NCBI RefSeq assembly: GCF_020886775.1
Contig: NZ_AP024525.1
Location: forward strand, 2,046,001 to 2,110,000
Length of the DNA: 64,000 nucleotides
Direction of reading: 5' to 3'
Origin: Sinomonas cyclohexanicum
GTDB taxonomy: Bacteria; Actinomycetota; Actinomycetes; Actinomycetales; Micrococcaceae
Below the pieces are notes generated by a model. That model saw only the letters and a list, made by a program, of their open reading frames with translations, was not told the origin of the DNA and searched no databases. Shown here piece by piece: positions 1 to 9,978 of this stretch. The translations under genes were made by a program, and so were the position numbers. Position 1 is the stretch's first letter; each line of letters starts with the position of its first letter.

Positions 1-228
1 GATCCGGTCCGTCGAGTCCCGGCCGGAGTCCACCAGGACGATGATCCGGCAGGGGTGCTCGCGGCTGGCCTCGTTCGCGGCCTCGATGGCCTCTTCTTCG
101 AACCCGTGCCGGGTGATGACCACCAGGGTCAGCACCCGGCCCAGGGCCACGACCCCGCCGCGCTGGCGCAGGGCCGTGATCTCCTTGGAGATCTTCGAGG
201 TCGTGGTGTTGGGCAGGTCGATGATCAT
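1..228 (-). CDS. opcA: OpcA, glucose-6-phosphate dehydrogenase assembly protein (3' part outside window)
   Basis: Partial gene: 76 codons from an ATG at 228 down to the window edge. The N-terminus reads MIIDLPNTTTSKISKEI, then a VVALGRVLTLVV strand and a Glu-rich helix ending in the RIIVLVD stretch, which is the known start of actinobacterial OpcA. OpcA is a cytoplasmic partner needed for full activity of the Zwf enzyme. Its start codon overlaps the zwf stop by four bases (ATGA), so the two are translationally coupled in the tkt-tal-pgi-zwf-opcA operon. Only about a quarter of the usual length is visible, so integrity cannot be judged. Confidence 0.9.
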   Translation of the reverse strand, partial: MIIDLPNTTTSKISKEITALRQRGGVVALGRVLTLVVITRHGFEEEAIEAANEASREHPCRIIVLVDSGRDSTDRI

Positions 229-1793
229 GGTCGCCTCCAGGAGCGTCCGTCGCGGGCAAGGAGCTCATCGGCCGAGGACGGCCCCCAGGACCCCGGGGCG
301 TACGGCTCGGGCTGGGTCCCGGTGCTGGCCCAGTAGTCCTCGAACGGGTCCAGGATCTTCCAGGACAGCTCGACCTCCTCGTGCCGGGGGAACAGCGGCG
401 GCTCGCCCAGGAGGACGTCCAGGATGAGCCGCTCGTACGCCTCCGGGGAGGACTCGGTGAAGGAGTGCCCGTAGCCGAAGTCCATCGACACGTCCCTGAC
501 CTCCATCTGGGTCCCCGGGACCTTGGAGCCGAACCGGATCGTGGCGCCCTCGTCCGGCTGGACCCGGATCACCACCGCGTTCTGGCCGAACTCGTCCTCG
601 CCCTGGTCCTGGAACAGCAGGTTCGGGGCCCGCTTGAACACCACCGCGATCTCGGTCACCCGGCGCCCCAGCCGCTTCCCGGCCCGCAGGTAGAACGGCA
701 CCCCGGCCCAGCGGCGGGTGTTGATGTCCAGCCGGAGCGCCGCGTACGTCTCGGTGGTGGAGTCCGCCGGGATGCCCTCCTCCTGGAGGTAGCCCTGCAC
801 CAGCTCCCCGCCCTGCCACCCGCCGGTGAACTGCCCCCGGGCCGAATGCGTGGACAGGTCCGCCGGCAGCTTCACCGCGGCCAGGACCTTCTCCTTCTCC
901 GCCCGCAGGTCATCGGCATTGAAGGAGATCGGCTCCTCCATCGCCGTCAGCGCCAGCAGCTGCAGCAGGTGGTTCTGGATCACGTCCCGCGCCGCCCCCA
1001 CACCGTCGTAGTAGCCCGCCCGGCCCCCCGTGCCGATGTCCTCGGCCATCGTGATCTGCACATGGTCCACATAGTTCGCGTTCCACAGCGGCTCGAACAA
1101 AGTGTTCGCGAACCGCAGCGCCAGGATGTTCTGCACCGTCTCCTTGCCCAGATAGTGGTCGATCCGGAACACCGCATCCGCCGGGAACACCGACTCCACA
1201 ATGTCGTTCAGCGCCCGCGCCGAGGCCAGATCATGCCCGAACGGCTTCTCGATCACCACCCGGCGCCACTTCCCCGGCTCCGGCTGGGCCAGCCCATGGG
1301 CCGAGAGCTGCCGGCACACCTGCTCGAACGCCTTGGGCGGGATCGAGAGGTAGAACGCATGGTTCCCCCGCGTCCCCCGCTTCTCATCCAACTCCTCCAG
1401 CGTGGCCTTGAGCGCCTCGAACGCCGCATCATCATCGAACGTGCCCTGCACGAACCGCACACCCTCATTCAGCTGCGCCCACACCGCCTCATCGAAAGGC
1501 GTCCGCGCATACTGCTTGACCGAGGCCTTGACCTCCTCGGCGAAGTCCTCCTTCTCCCACTCGCGGCGGGCGAAGCCCACCAGCGCGAAGCTCGGCGGCA
1601 GCAGGCCCCGGTTCGCAAGGTCATACACAGCCGGCATGAGCTTCTTCCGGGCCAAGTCCCCGGTCACCCCGAAGAGCACAAGCGAGGAGGGCCCCGCGAT
1701 GCGATTGAGGCGCCGGTCGCGCGGGTCGCGCAGCGGATTGCGCCGCGCTCCGCGCGAGGACGTTCCGTTCGCGGTGATGTCGTTCTCTGGCAT
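225..1793 (-). CDS. zwf: Glucose-6-phosphate 1-dehydrogenase
   Basis: Oxidises glucose-6-phosphate to 6-phosphogluconolactone with NADP, the entry step of the oxidative pentose phosphate pathway. Seen: the N-terminal nucleotide-binding loop GVTGDLARKK, the EKPFG strand and the catalytic RIDHYLGKE motif (substrate Lys and general-base His), followed by the C-terminal alpha+beta domain. About 522 aa, normal for the family. I chose the ATG at 1793 because it is preceded by AGAAAGG at good spacing; an in-frame ATG at 1811 would add six residues and lacks such a site. It follows pgi after a gap of about 77 bp and overlaps opcA by four bases. Confidence 0.96.
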   Translation of the reverse strand: MPENDITANGTSSRGARRNPLRDPRDRRLNRIAGPSSLVLFGVTGDLARKKLMPAVYDLANRGLLPPSFALVGFARREWEKEDFAEEVKASVKQYARTPFDEAVWAQLNEGVRFVQGTFDDDAAFEALKATLEELDEKRGTRGNHAFYLSIPPKAFEQVCRQLSAHGLAQPEPGKWRRVVIEKPFGHDLASARALNDIVESVFPADAVFRIDHYLGKETVQNILALRFANTLFEPLWNANYVDHVQITMAEDIGTGGRAGYYDGVGAARDVIQNHLLQLLALTAMEEPISFNADDLRAEKEKVLAAVKLPADLSTHSARGQFTGGWQGGELVQGYLQEEGIPADSTTETYAALRLDINTRRWAGVPFYLRAGKRLGRRVTEIAVVFKRAPNLLFQDQGEDEFGQNAVVIRVQPDEGATIRFGSKVPGTQMEVRDVSMDFGYGHSFTESSPEAYERLILDVLLGEPPLFPRHEEVELSWKILDPFEDYWASTGTQPEPYAPGSWGPSSADELLARDGRSWRRP

Positions 1794-1870
1794 GGTGCCT
1801 TTCTGGTCCATCGGTGCGTGCAGACGCAGGCCCTCCGGCCCGGCGGAGTGCCGGGCCGGAGGCCGCGGCC

Positions 1871-3508
1871 TCAGCGGGCCGGTGCTTCCTCGGCCGGGAG
1901 TGCGGACACGAGGGCGGACAACTGCGCGACCCCCGCAGCGCGGTCGGTGAGGTTCAGGCGGAGTACAGGGCGCCCGTGCTCGGCGAGGACCTGCGCGTCC
2001 CCCGTGGCCTGGGCGGCAATGAGCTGGCCGAACGTGAACGGCCGCTCGGGGATCGTCACGTCCTGGTCCGTGCCAGCAGTGATCTGCAGGAACACGCCGA
2101 CGGCGGGACCGCCCTTGTGGTACTGGCCGGTCGAGTGCAGGAACCGCGGGCCCCAGCCGAACGTCGTCGGCCGGCCCGTCGCGGCGGCCAGCTGGTCACG
2201 CACGTCGGCGAGCTGCGGGTACGCGAGGCGGTCCAGATAGGCCTGCACGCTCAGGTATCCGTCTGGGCCGAGCTGGCCCAGGAGCGCCTTGACGGCGTCC
2301 TCGACCGTAGAGGCCCCGGAGAGCCATTCGCCGGTGTCTCCCGTGCGGACCTCGATCGCACCGTCCGTGAACCGTGCGGGGGTCGGCTCCGGCTGGGCGT
2401 CCAGGAGGCCTCGGGCGGCAGCCTTGGCGGCCTCGACATCGGGCTGGTCGAACGGGTTGATGCCGAGGAGCCGGCCCGCGACGGCAGTCGCGAACTCCCA
2501 CGTGAGCATCTGGGTCGCGAGGGTACCGCCGACGGCGGCCTCGTTGGCTCCCAGAGCCGGCTCGCCGTCGGTGGAGACGAGCCGCACGACCAGGACGTCC
2601 GCCGCGCCCCCGGAGACCTCGGGAGCGTCCTTGTCCGCGACGACGGGCAGCACGCCCTTGCCGATCTTGCCGGTCGACTCGGCGATGAGCTGCTCGGCCC
2701 AGTCCGCGAACCCAGCGATGCCCGAGCCGTCCTCGACGATCACGATCTTGTCCCTCAGCGGCGACGTGCCGCCGAGGGCGGCTCCGAGCTGCAGCCCGAT
2801 GTTCTCCGCCGAGTCGTCTCGGAGGATCTCCGCAGCCTCCTCGGCCTCGTCGAGGAGGGCCTGGATGTCGACCCCGGCGAGGCCGGACGGGACGAGGCCG
2901 AAGGCCGTGAGCGCCGAGTAGCGGCCACCGACCGTGGGGTCCGCGTTGAATACCGCGCGGTAGCCGGCCTCGCGGCTCGCGCCGTCCAGCGGCGAGCCCG
3001 GGTCGGTCACGACGACGACGCGGCGCTTCGCGTCGATCCCCGCAGCCGTGAATGCCGCCTCGAAGGCGCGCCGCTGGGAGTCCGTCTCGACCGTGGAGCC
3101 GGACTTCGAGGACACGACGATCGCGGTGTTCTCAAGGCGCTCGGCAAGCGCAGCCTCGACCTGCTCTGGGTCGGTCGAGTCGAGGACCACCAGGGGGACC
3201 CCCGCCGTCGTGGTGATCACCTCGGGCGCGAGCGACGAACCGCCCATGCCGCAGAGGACGATGCGGTCCACGCCCTCGGCACGGAACTCGTCGCGGAGCG
3301 CCACGATGTCGGCCACGAGCGGCTGTGAGACGGAGGCCGCCTCGACCCAGCCGAGGCGCTTGGAGGACTCATCCTCCGCGTCCTTGCCCCACAGCGTGTG
3401 GTCCTTGGCGAAGATGCGGCTCGCCACGGCGTCGGCCACCAGCTGGTCCACGTGTGCCTCGACGGCTTCGCGGGCCGCGCCGGTGGCGGCGAACGTCAGG
3501 GCGCTCAC
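1871..3508 (-). CDS. pgi: Glucose-6-phosphate isomerase
   Basis: Interconverts glucose-6-phosphate and fructose-6-phosphate in the cytoplasm. The 545-aa product shows the sugar-phosphate-binding SIS-fold signature [14 protein letters not shown], the [10 protein letters not shown] phosphate loop and a [10 protein letters not shown] strand. It belongs to the actinobacterial subgroup often found next to, or annotated as fused to, transaldolase. The GTG start at 3508 overlaps the tal stop (GTGA); a longer reading frame upstream is only a shadow of tal. The position inside a pentose-phosphate operon lets fructose-6-phosphate from tkt/tal be recycled to the Zwf substrate. Confidence 0.93.
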   Translation of the reverse strand: MSALTFAATGAAREAVEAHVDQLVADAVASRIFAKDHTLWGKDAEDESSKRLGWVEAASVSQPLVADIVALRDEFRAEGVDRIVLCGMGGSSLAPEVITTTAGVPLVVLDSTDPEQVEAALAERLENTAIVVSSKSGSTVETDSQRRAFEAAFTAAGIDAKRRVVVVTDPGSPLDGASREAGYRAVFNADPTVGGRYSALTAFGLVPSGLAGVDIQALLDEAEEAAEILRDDSAENIGLQLGAALGGTSPLRDKIVIVEDGSGIAGFADWAEQLIAESTGKIGKGVLPVVADKDAPEVSGGAADVLVVRLVSTDGEPALGANEAAVGGTLATQMLTWEFATAVAGRLLGINPFDQPDVEAAKAAARGLLDAQPEPTPARFTDGAIEVRTGDTGEWLSGASTVEDAVKALLGQLGPDGYLSVQAYLDRLAYPQLADVRDQLAAATGRPTTFGWGPRFLHSTGQYHKGGPAVGVFLQITAGTDQDVTIPERPFTFGQLIAAQATGDAQVLAEHGRPVLRLNLTDRAAGVAQLSALVSALPAEEAPAR

Positions 3509-4626
3509 GCGCGCGCTCCGTGGGCGGTTTCGGCGAGGGTTGCCTCGACGTCCTTGAGGAGGTCGTTCCAGGAGGCGACGAACTTGTCCAGGCCTTCGGA
3601 TTCGAGGACGGCGACGACGTCGTTGTAGTCGATGCCGTGCTGGGCGAGGGCGTCGAGGTGGGAGTTGGAGGCGGTGTAGGTGCCGGTGACGGTGTCGCCG
3701 GTGACCTCGGCGTGGTCGAACGTGGCCTCGAGGGTCTTCTCGGGCATCGTGTTCACCACGCCCGGGGCGACGAGCCCGGTGACGTAGAGGGTGTCCGGCA
3801 GGGAGGGGTCCTTCACGCCGGTGGAGGCCCACAGCGGGCGCTGCGGGAGGGCGCCGGCGTCGGCGAGGAGCTTGAACCGTTCGGTGGTGAACTCCTCCTG
3901 GTAGATCTGGTAGGCGAGGCGGGCGTTGGCCAGGCCGGCCTTGCCCTTGAGGGCCCTGGCCTCCTCGGTGCCGATGGCCTCGAGGCGCTTGTCGACCTCG
4001 GTGTCCACGCGGGAGACGAAGAACGAGGCGACCGAGTGGATCTGGGACAGGTCGTGGCCTGCGGCCTTGGCCTTCTCCAGGCCGGTCATGAACGCGTTGA
4101 TGACCGCGCGGTACCGCTCGAGGGAGAAGATCAGGGTCACGTTGACGCTGATCCCGGCCCCGAGCGTCTCCGCGATCGCCTCGAGGCCCTCGAGGGTGGC
4201 GGGGATCTTGATGTGCACGTTGGGCTCGGCGACCTTGGCGTGCAGGTGCCTGGCCTCGGCGATCGTGCCGGCGGTGTCCCAGGCCAGGCGCGGGTCGACC
4301 TCGATCGAGACGCGGCCGTCGACCCCGTGCGTGGCCGCCGCGACCGGGGCGAAGAGCCGGCACGCGTCGGCGACGTCGGAGGTGGTCAGCTCGAACACGG
4401 CCTGCTGCGCGTCCGCGCCGGAGGCGACCAGCTCACGGAGCTTGGCGTCGTAGCCGTGGCCCTTGGTGATCGCGGCCTGGAAGATCGTGGGGTTCGTGGT
4501 CACGCCGACCACGTTCTTCTCCTCGATGAGCGCAGCGAGCGAGCCGTCGGCGAGGCGGGCGCGGGAGAGGTCGTCGAGCCAGATGGACACGCCCGCGTCG
4601 GAGAGTGCCTGGGTGGGGGTAGTCAT
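3505..4626 (-). CDS. tal: Transaldolase
   Basis: Transfers a dihydroxyacetone unit between sedoheptulose-7-phosphate and glyceraldehyde-3-phosphate. 373 aa, the size of the long actinobacterial Tal. Seen: SIWLDDLSR at the N-terminus, GVTTNPTIF, the EVDPRLA strand, and NVHIKIPAT with the Schiff-base Lys. The ATG at 4626 has an AGGAG ribosome-binding site upstream. It lies 21 bp after tkt and overlaps pgi by four bases, so it is clearly in one operon with both. Confidence 0.96.
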   Translation of the reverse strand: MTTPTQALSDAGVSIWLDDLSRARLADGSLAALIEEKNVVGVTTNPTIFQAAITKGHGYDAKLRELVASGADAQQAVFELTTSDVADACRLFAPVAAATHGVDGRVSIEVDPRLAWDTAGTIAEARHLHAKVAEPNVHIKIPATLEGLEAIAETLGAGISVNVTLIFSLERYRAVINAFMTGLEKAKAAGHDLSQIHSVASFFVSRVDTEVDKRLEAIGTEEARALKGKAGLANARLAYQIYQEEFTTERFKLLADAGALPQRPLWASTGVKDPSLPDTLYVTGLVAPGVVNTMPEKTLEATFDHAEVTGDTVTGTYTASNSHLDALAQHGIDYNDVVAVLESEGLDKFVASWNDLLKDVEATLAETAHGARA

Positions 4627-4647
4627 GATCGATGCTCCTGGTGAGAG

Positions 4648-6765
4648 TCAGGCCGCGGCGGCGGCGATGGAGTCCTTGGCGGCGGCGGTGACCGCCTCGG
4701 CCGTGATGCCGAACTCGGTGAAGAGGGTCTTGTAGTCCGCGGAGGCCCCGTAGTGCTCGAGGCTGACGGTGCGGCCGGCGTCGCCGACGAACCGGTGCCA
4801 GGTCAGCGCCAGACCGGCCTCGACCGAGACGCGGGCCCTCACGGCCGCGGGCAGGACGGACTCGCGGTAGCCGGCGTCCTGGGCGTCGAACCACTCCACG
4901 CAGGGCATGGAGACCACGCGCGCGGCGATGCCCTCGGCCGCGAGGGCCTCCCGGGCGGCCACGGCGAGCTGGACCTCCGAGCCGGTGCCGATGAGGATCA
5001 CGTCCGGGGCCACGTCGTTCCCCTCGCGCTGGGCCTCGGCCAGGACATAGCCGCCCCGGGCGACCCCGGAGGCGTCGGCGAAGGCACCCTCGCCGCGCTC
5101 CCAGACAGGCAGGTTCTGGCGGGTCAGGACGATCCCGGCCGGGTTCTCCGTGTTCTCCAGGATCGCCTTCCACGCCTGGGCGGTCTCGTTCGCGTCACAG
5201 GGGCGCACCACGTCCAGGTGGGGGATCGCGCGCAGGGAGGCGAGCTGCTCGACCGGCTGGTGGGTCGGGCCGTCCTCGCCCAGGCCGATCGAGTCGTGCG
5301 TCCACACGTACGTGGACGGGATGCCCATCAGCGCCGAGAGGCGGATGGCGGGGCGCTGGTAGTCACTGAAGATCAGGAACGTGCCGGAGAACGCCCGGGT
5401 CTTCCCGCCCAGGGTGATGCCGTTCACGATCGCGGCCGCGGCGTGCTCGCGGATGCCGAAGTGCAGCACCCGTCCGTACGGATTTCCCTTCCACGCCGCG
5501 GTCGAGCGGGAGGCCGGGATGAACGAGGGCGAGCCCTCGATGGTGGTGTTGTTCGACTCGGCCAGGTCCGCGGACCCGCCCCACAGCTCCGGCAGGACCG
5601 GGCCGATCGCGTTCAGGACCTTGCCCGAGGCGGCCCGGGTCGAGACGTCCTTCCCGGCGGGGAACTCCGGCAGGGACTCCTCCCAGCCCGCCGGCAGGCG
5701 GCGGGCCTCGATGCGCTCGTGCAGGGCCGCGGCCTCCGGGTTGGCCGCCTTCCACGCGTCGAAGGACTCCTGCCAGGCGGCCTTGGCCTCCTCGCCGCGC
5801 CCGATGGCCCCGCGGGTGTGCGCCAGGACCTCCGGGTCCACGACGAAGGACTTCTCCGGGTCGAAGCCCAGGACCTCCTTCAGGGCCGCGACCTCCTCCG
5901 CGCCCAGGGCCGAGCCGTGGATCTTGCCCGTGTTCTGCTTGGTCGGGGACGGCCAGCCGATGACCGTGCGCAGCGAGATGATCGAGGGCCGGCTAGTCTC
6001 GGCCTTCGCCGCCACCAGTGCGTCCCAGAGCTCGGGCACGTCCTCGGCGTACTCACCGGTCTTGGTCCAGTCCACCCGCTGGGTGTGCCAGCCGTACGCC
6101 TCGTAGCGCTTGAGGACGTCCTCGGTGAAGGCCACGTCCGTGTCGTCCTCGATCGAGATGTGGTTCTCGTCGTAGATCACCACGAGGTTGCCCAGCTCCT
6201 GGTGCCCGGCCAGCGAGGACGCCTCCGAGGTCACGCCCTCCTGCAGGTCCCCGTCCGAGGCGATCACCCACACCGTGTGGTCGAACGGGGACGTGCCCGG
6301 CTCGGCCTGCGGGTCGTACAGGCCCCGCTCGCGCCGCTGGGAGTACGCGAATCCGACCGAGGAGGCCAGGCCCTGCCCCAGCGGGCCCGTGGTGATCTCC
6401 ACGCCCTTGGTGTGCCTGTACTCCGGATGCCCCGGAGTCAGCGAGCCCCACGTCCGCAGCGCCTCAAGATCCGAAAGCTCCAGCCCGTACCCGGCCAGGA
6501 ACAGCTGGATGTACAGCGTCAGGGACGAATGCCCCGGGGAGAGGATGAACCGGTCCCGCCCGATCCACGCCGGATCCGCCGGATCATGGCGCATCAGCTT
6601 CTGGAACAGCAGGTACGCCGCCGGCGCCAGGCTCATCGCCGTACCGGGGTGGCCATTGCCCACCTTCTGCACTGCATCGGCCGCGAGCACCCGGACCGTG
6701 TCCACAGCCTTGCGGTCCACATCAGTCCAGGTCAGTTCTTGCACATCCACAGCAGGCACGTACAC
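4648..6765 (-). CDS. tkt: Transketolase
   Basis: Thiamine-diphosphate enzyme moving two-carbon ketol units in the non-oxidative pentose phosphate pathway. About 705 aa with all three domains: the N-terminal PP domain with [28 protein letters not shown] and the GDGDLQEG-like ThDP/Mg motif (here ASDGDLQEG); the Pyr domain with [18 protein letters not shown] and [14 protein letters not shown]; and a C-terminal domain with [13 protein letters not shown] place the start at a GTG at 6765, preceded by GAGAGGGG five bases upstream; an open frame continues to 6906 but is not conserved-looking. First gene of the minus-strand operon. Confidence 0.94.
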   Translation of the reverse strand: MYVPAVDVQELTWTDVDRKAVDTVRVLAADAVQKVGNGHPGTAMSLAPAAYLLFQKLMRHDPADPAWIGRDRFILSPGHSSLTLYIQLFLAGYGLELSDLEALRTWGSLTPGHPEYRHTKGVEITTGPLGQGLASSVGFAYSQRRERGLYDPQAEPGTSPFDHTVWVIASDGDLQEGVTSEASSLAGHQELGNLVVIYDENHISIEDDTDVAFTEDVLKRYEAYGWHTQRVDWTKTGEYAEDVPELWDALVAAKAETSRPSIISLRTVIGWPSPTKQNTGKIHGSALGAEEVAALKEVLGFDPEKSFVVDPEVLAHTRGAIGRGEEAKAAWQESFDAWKAANPEAAALHERIEARRLPAGWEESLPEFPAGKDVSTRAASGKVLNAIGPVLPELWGGSADLAESNNTTIEGSPSFIPASRSTAAWKGNPYGRVLHFGIREHAAAAIVNGITLGGKTRAFSGTFLIFSDYQRPAIRLSALMGIPSTYVWTHDSIGLGEDGPTHQPVEQLASLRAIPHLDVVRPCDANETAQAWKAILENTENPAGIVLTRQNLPVWERGEGAFADASGVARGGYVLAEAQREGNDVAPDVILIGTGSEVQLAVAAREALAAEGIAARVVSMPCVEWFDAQDAGYRESVLPAAVRARVSVEAGLALTWHRFVGDAGRTVSLEHYGASADYKTLFTEFGITAEAVTAAAKDSIAAAAA

Positions 6766-7175
6766 CGGCCCCTCTCCATTGCTGACGGTCAGCAGCGTCC
6801 TACGGGGCACGGGAATGGTGGGCCCTGCATCGCATCCTGCCAGCCGTTCACCATCGAAACGATTTGTCTGGGTTTCTCTACCCGCTCTCGCGCACTGCAA
6901 GCACAACGACGCAGGCTGGCACCCAGCTCACATACTAGCCACGGCGCCGCGGCGGGGTGGAGGGCTTTGCCAAAAATTCCGCAGTGTGAATGCCCAGTCT
7001 TAATATCGAGTGCTTGTGCGGGCATCCGCATACCGTCAATGCGCCACGCGAAGAGCCGTGGTGCCACGGGACACTCCCCGTCCGGCATCCGGTACCCGAT
7101 GCGCGGCGCGGGTATCATGGAGGCGGCTCCCGTGCACCCGGAGCCGGACACACCGAGTAGAAGAGTCGCGCATCC
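6766..7175. other. Divergent tkt/ctaB intergenic region (410 bp)
   Basis: Non-coding stretch between the divergent tkt operon and ctaB, so promoters for both must lie here. A TATCAT hexamer at 7113-7118 could be a -10 for ctaB, but no convincing -35 accompanies it. I see no strong hairpin, riboswitch fold or tRNA. The part around 6900-7010 is less GC-rich than the flanking genes, as promoter regions often are here. Confidence 0.5.
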
Positions 7176-8123
7176 GTGAGCACAGCAGACGCACCCGCCG
7201 CAGTCCCGTCCAGGCCAGCCAAGCTCGGCCTGCGCCGCAAGATCAAGGCGTACGTCGCCCTCACGAAGCCGCGCATCATCGAGCTCCTCCTCGTGAGCAC
7301 GCTGCCGACCATGATCTACGCAGAGCGCGGCTTCCCGTCCATCGGGCTCATGATCGCCACGCTTGTGGGCGGGGCGTTCGCGGCCGGGAGCGCCGGCGCT
7401 TTCAACTGCTACATCGATCGGGACATCGACAGGCTCATGCGGCGCACGGAGAACCGTCCGCTCGTGACCGGCGAGGTGACTCCGCGTGAGGCACTCGTGT
7501 TCTCGTGGGTCCTCGGCATCGCCTCGCTGGCGATCCTCTGGTTCGGCGCGAACCCGCTCTCGGCCGTCCTCGGTGCCGCGGCGATCTTCTTCTACGTCGT
7601 GATCTACACGCTGATCCTCAAGCGCCGCACGGCCCAGAACATCGTGTGGGGCGGCGCCGCCGGCTGCTTCCCAGTGCTCATCGCGTGGTCCGCCGTCACG
7701 AACACTATCGAATGGCCGGCGGTCATCCTGTTCCTCGTCATCTTCCTGTGGACGCCGCCGCACTACTGGCCGCTGTCCATGCGCTACGGCGAGGACTACC
7801 GCAACGCCCACGTGCCGATGCTCGGCGCCATGGCCGGCGCGAAGATCGTGGCCGTCCAGGTGGTCCTCTACGCCTGGGCGATGGTCATCGCCTCCCTCCT
7901 GATGGTTCCCCTCGGCCACGCGGGGTGGGTCTACACCGTCGCTGCTGTGGGAGTCGGCGGCTGGTTCCTCTACGAGTCCCACGCACTGTACGGCCGCGCG
8001 CAGCGCGAGGAGATCGAGGACAAGAAGGCGATGAAGGTCTTCCACGGTTCGATCAGCTACCTCACGGTCCTCTTCCTGGCCCTCGCTGTCGATCCGTTCG
8101 TGGGGTCGCCGCTCTTCGGCTGA
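7176..8123 (+). CDS. ctaB: Protohaem IX farnesyltransferase (haem O synthase)
   Basis: UbiA-superfamily membrane prenyltransferase that adds a farnesyl tail to haem B, giving haem O for cytochrome oxidase. 315 aa, multiple membrane helices, with the first Asp-rich motif [15 protein letters not shown] and the ENRPLVTGE stretch. The second polar loop contains [21 protein letters not shown], typical of CtaB. Starts with GTG at 7176 and has a weak ribosome-binding site. The haem A synthase gene ctaA is convergent immediately downstream, and tkt lies divergently upstream, a common arrangement in Actinobacteria. Confidence 0.95.
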   Translation: MSTADAPAAVPSRPAKLGLRRKIKAYVALTKPRIIELLLVSTLPTMIYAERGFPSIGLMIATLVGGAFAAGSAGAFNCYIDRDIDRLMRRTENRPLVTGEVTPREALVFSWVLGIASLAILWFGANPLSAVLGAAAIFFYVVIYTLILKRRTAQNIVWGGAAGCFPVLIAWSAVTNTIEWPAVILFLVIFLWTPPHYWPLSMRYGEDYRNAHVPMLGAMAGAKIVAVQVVLYAWAMVIASLLMVPLGHAGWVYTVAAVGVGGWFLYESHALYGRAQREEIEDKKAMKVFHGSISYLTVLFLALAVDPFVGSPLFG

Positions 8124-8154
8124 GAACGCACGGCATCGGCCGAGAAGGCAGAAC

Positions 8155-8201
8155 ACAGAGGGAGGGCCCTGCGGCATCACGCCGCAGGGCCCTCCCTCTG
8201 T
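8155..8201. terminator. Strong bidirectional hairpin between ctaB and ctaA
   Basis: Perfect 21-bp inverted repeat (8155-8175 and 8181-8201) with a five-base ATCAC loop, sitting between convergent ctaB and ctaA. Arms contain GAGGGAGGGCCCTGC. No long T tract, as usual for high-GC terminators. Confidence 0.85.
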
Positions 8202-8297
8202 CTGTCCCGTTCTGTGTGTCCGTTGTTCTCTGCTGTGCCTCACCGGTTCCCGCCTGCGCGGGCCCGTCGCCTGCGCGGGGCCGGTCGCCTGCGGCGA

Positions 8298-9236
8298 CTA
8301 CGCCGTGGGGCTGTACCGCGCGACGTCGGCCGCGTTCACCGCAGCAGCCACGAGCAGCGCCGAGACGAGCATGTGAGCGGCGACCAGCAGCGCCGGGATG
8401 CCCGTGTAGTACTGCGTGATGCCGATCGCGGCCTGCAGAACGGTCAGGACCAGGAGGAGGACCACGCCGCTGCGGAAGGTCCCCGGGATGCGGCGGGTGA
8501 GGGTCACGACGACGGCGAAGAGTGCGCCGAAGGCGACCAGATATGCCGGGACGGCGTGGATGTGCGAGAAGAGGTCCCAGTCGAGGCCGTTGCGGGGCGC
8601 GTTGGCGTCGCCCGCATGTGGCCCCGCTCCGGTCACGACGACGCCGAGCACCACTGCGGCGATGGCCGCCGCTGTGGTGACGAGCATCGTGGGCGCCATC
8701 GAGCTCGGCAGCGCGGGGTAGGTCCGGTCCATGAATCGGCCGGCACGACCGTAAGCGCGGTTGACCAGGAGCATCGAGAGGACCACGAGGGCCATCGAGA
8801 CGAGGAAGTGCAGTCCCACGACCCACGGATTCAGCTGGGTGAGCACCGTGATCCCGCCGATGACTGCCTGCGCCGGCACGCTCGCGAGGAGGCCGACCGC
8901 GAGCCAGAACAGGTCCTTGCGCTCCTTGCGGAGGTTCCAGAGCATGACGAGCATGATCAGGGCCACGGCGGTGAGCGCGAACGTGAGGAGCCGGTTGCCG
9001 AACTCGATGATCCCGTGGACGCCCATCTCGGGCGTGGTGGTGAGGGAGCCGGCCGTGCAGCGCGGCCATGTGGGGCAGCCGAGCCCCGAGGAGGTCAGGC
9101 GCACCGCGCCGCCCGTGAGGATGAGCACGATCTGGCCGATGAGCGAGGCGATCGCCATGGCACGGATGCGCCCGTCTACCACCTTGGGCAGCCGAGTGGT
9201 GAGGCGGGAGAAGCGCGTGAGCGAAGTGTCTGTCAT
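8298..9236 (-). CDS. ctaA: Haem A synthase (COX15/CtaA family)
   Basis: Membrane enzyme that oxidises the C8 methyl of haem O to the formyl of haem A. 312 aa with about eight membrane helices in two repeats. Seen: LTGGAVRLTSSGLGCPTWPRC with the conserved Cys pair region, an EFGNRLLTF helix (His replaced near the Glu, as in several actinobacterial forms), VVGLHFLVSM and a second-half LFSHIHAVPAYL plus VAAHML histidines. ATG at 9236 follows the ABC permease stop by four bases, so it is probably cotranscribed with the exporter upstream. Acts together with ctaB in cytochrome aa3 biogenesis. Confidence 0.93.
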   Translation of the reverse strand: MTDTSLTRFSRLTTRLPKVVDGRIRAMAIASLIGQIVLILTGGAVRLTSSGLGCPTWPRCTAGSLTTTPEMGVHGIIEFGNRLLTFALTAVALIMLVMLWNLRKERKDLFWLAVGLLASVPAQAVIGGITVLTQLNPWVVGLHFLVSMALVVLSMLLVNRAYGRAGRFMDRTYPALPSSMAPTMLVTTAAAIAAVVLGVVVTGAGPHAGDANAPRNGLDWDLFSHIHAVPAYLVAFGALFAVVVTLTRRIPGTFRSGVVLLLVLTVLQAAIGITQYYTGIPALLVAAHMLVSALLVAAAVNAADVARYSPTA

Positions 9237-9240
9237 GGGA

Positions 9241-9978
9241 TCAGCTCCATCGGAACCAGCGAATAGCGGCGACGCCGGCGAGCACGGTCCACAGGACGAG
9301 CACGACGGCGGCAGGGACGTTGAGGGTGCCTTCGAGGAAGGCCGAGCGCACCGCATCGCCGAGCGCCCCCGAGGGGAGGAACCCGACCACGGGGGCCAGC
9401 GCGGGAATGCGCTGGGTGGGCATCACGATGCCACCGAGCACCCCGAGGAGGATCCAGGCGAGGTTCGTGACCGCGAGCGTCGCCTCGGGGCGTGCGGTGC
9501 CGGCGATGAGCAGCCCCAGGGCCGTGAACGCGGCGGCGCCGAGCGCGAGGAGCGGCACGCCGAGGAGGATTCCGGCGAGGCCGGGCCGCCAGCCGAGCGT
9601 CAGGGCGACGCCGCCGATCACGACGATCTGGACGGCGAGCACCACGAGGACCGCGACCACCTTCCCCGCGATGAGGCCGCCGCGTCCGAGCGGGGTGGTC
9701 GAGAGGAAGCGCAGCACGCCGTAGCGGCGGTCGAAGCCGGTGGCGATGCCCTGGCCGGTGAACCCGACGCTCATGGTGCACAGCGCGAGCACACCCGGGG
9801 CCGCGACGTCGATCCGGCTCGGTCCCAGGCCGTCCAGCACGGGGGTCAGCGTGAGCCCGACGAGGGCGAACAGGGGAAGGACGATCATCAGCGTGAGCTG
9901 CTCGCCGTTGCGGAGCATCGTGAGGGTCTCGTACTTGCCCTGCTGCCAGACCCGCCGGGGGAGTGTCGCCGCGCTCAT
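9241..9978 (-). CDS. ABC-2 type exporter, membrane subunit
   Basis: 245-aa permease with about six hydrophobic helices and no signal peptide, of the ABC-2 (DrrB/NodJ-like) kind. Helices are separated by short polar loops, and it ends in WTVLAGVAAIRWFRW. The ATG at 9978 overlaps the stop of the ATPase gene (ATGA), so the two form a transporter. It is followed four bases later by ctaA, a linkage seen in many Actinobacteria that suggests a role connected with haem or cytochrome oxidase assembly. The substrate is unknown. Confidence 0.85.
   Translation of the reverse strand: MSAATLPRRVWQQGKYETLTMLRNGEQLTLMIVLPLFALVGLTLTPVLDGLGPSRIDVAAPGVLALCTMSVGFTGQGIATGFDRRYGVLRFLSTTPLGRGGLIAGKVVAVLVVLAVQIVVIGGVALTLGWRPGLAGILLGVPLLALGAAAFTALGLLIAGTARPEATLAVTNLAWILLGVLGGIVMPTQRIPALAPVVGFLPSGALGDAVRSAFLEGTLNVPAAVVLVLWTVLAGVAAIRWFRWS

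Noticed and set aside
1871-4363. A transaldolase-isomerase fusion protein
   Set aside because: The upstream 280 codons of that frame are out of frame with tal and low-complexity; tal and pgi are separate genes with a GTGA overlap.
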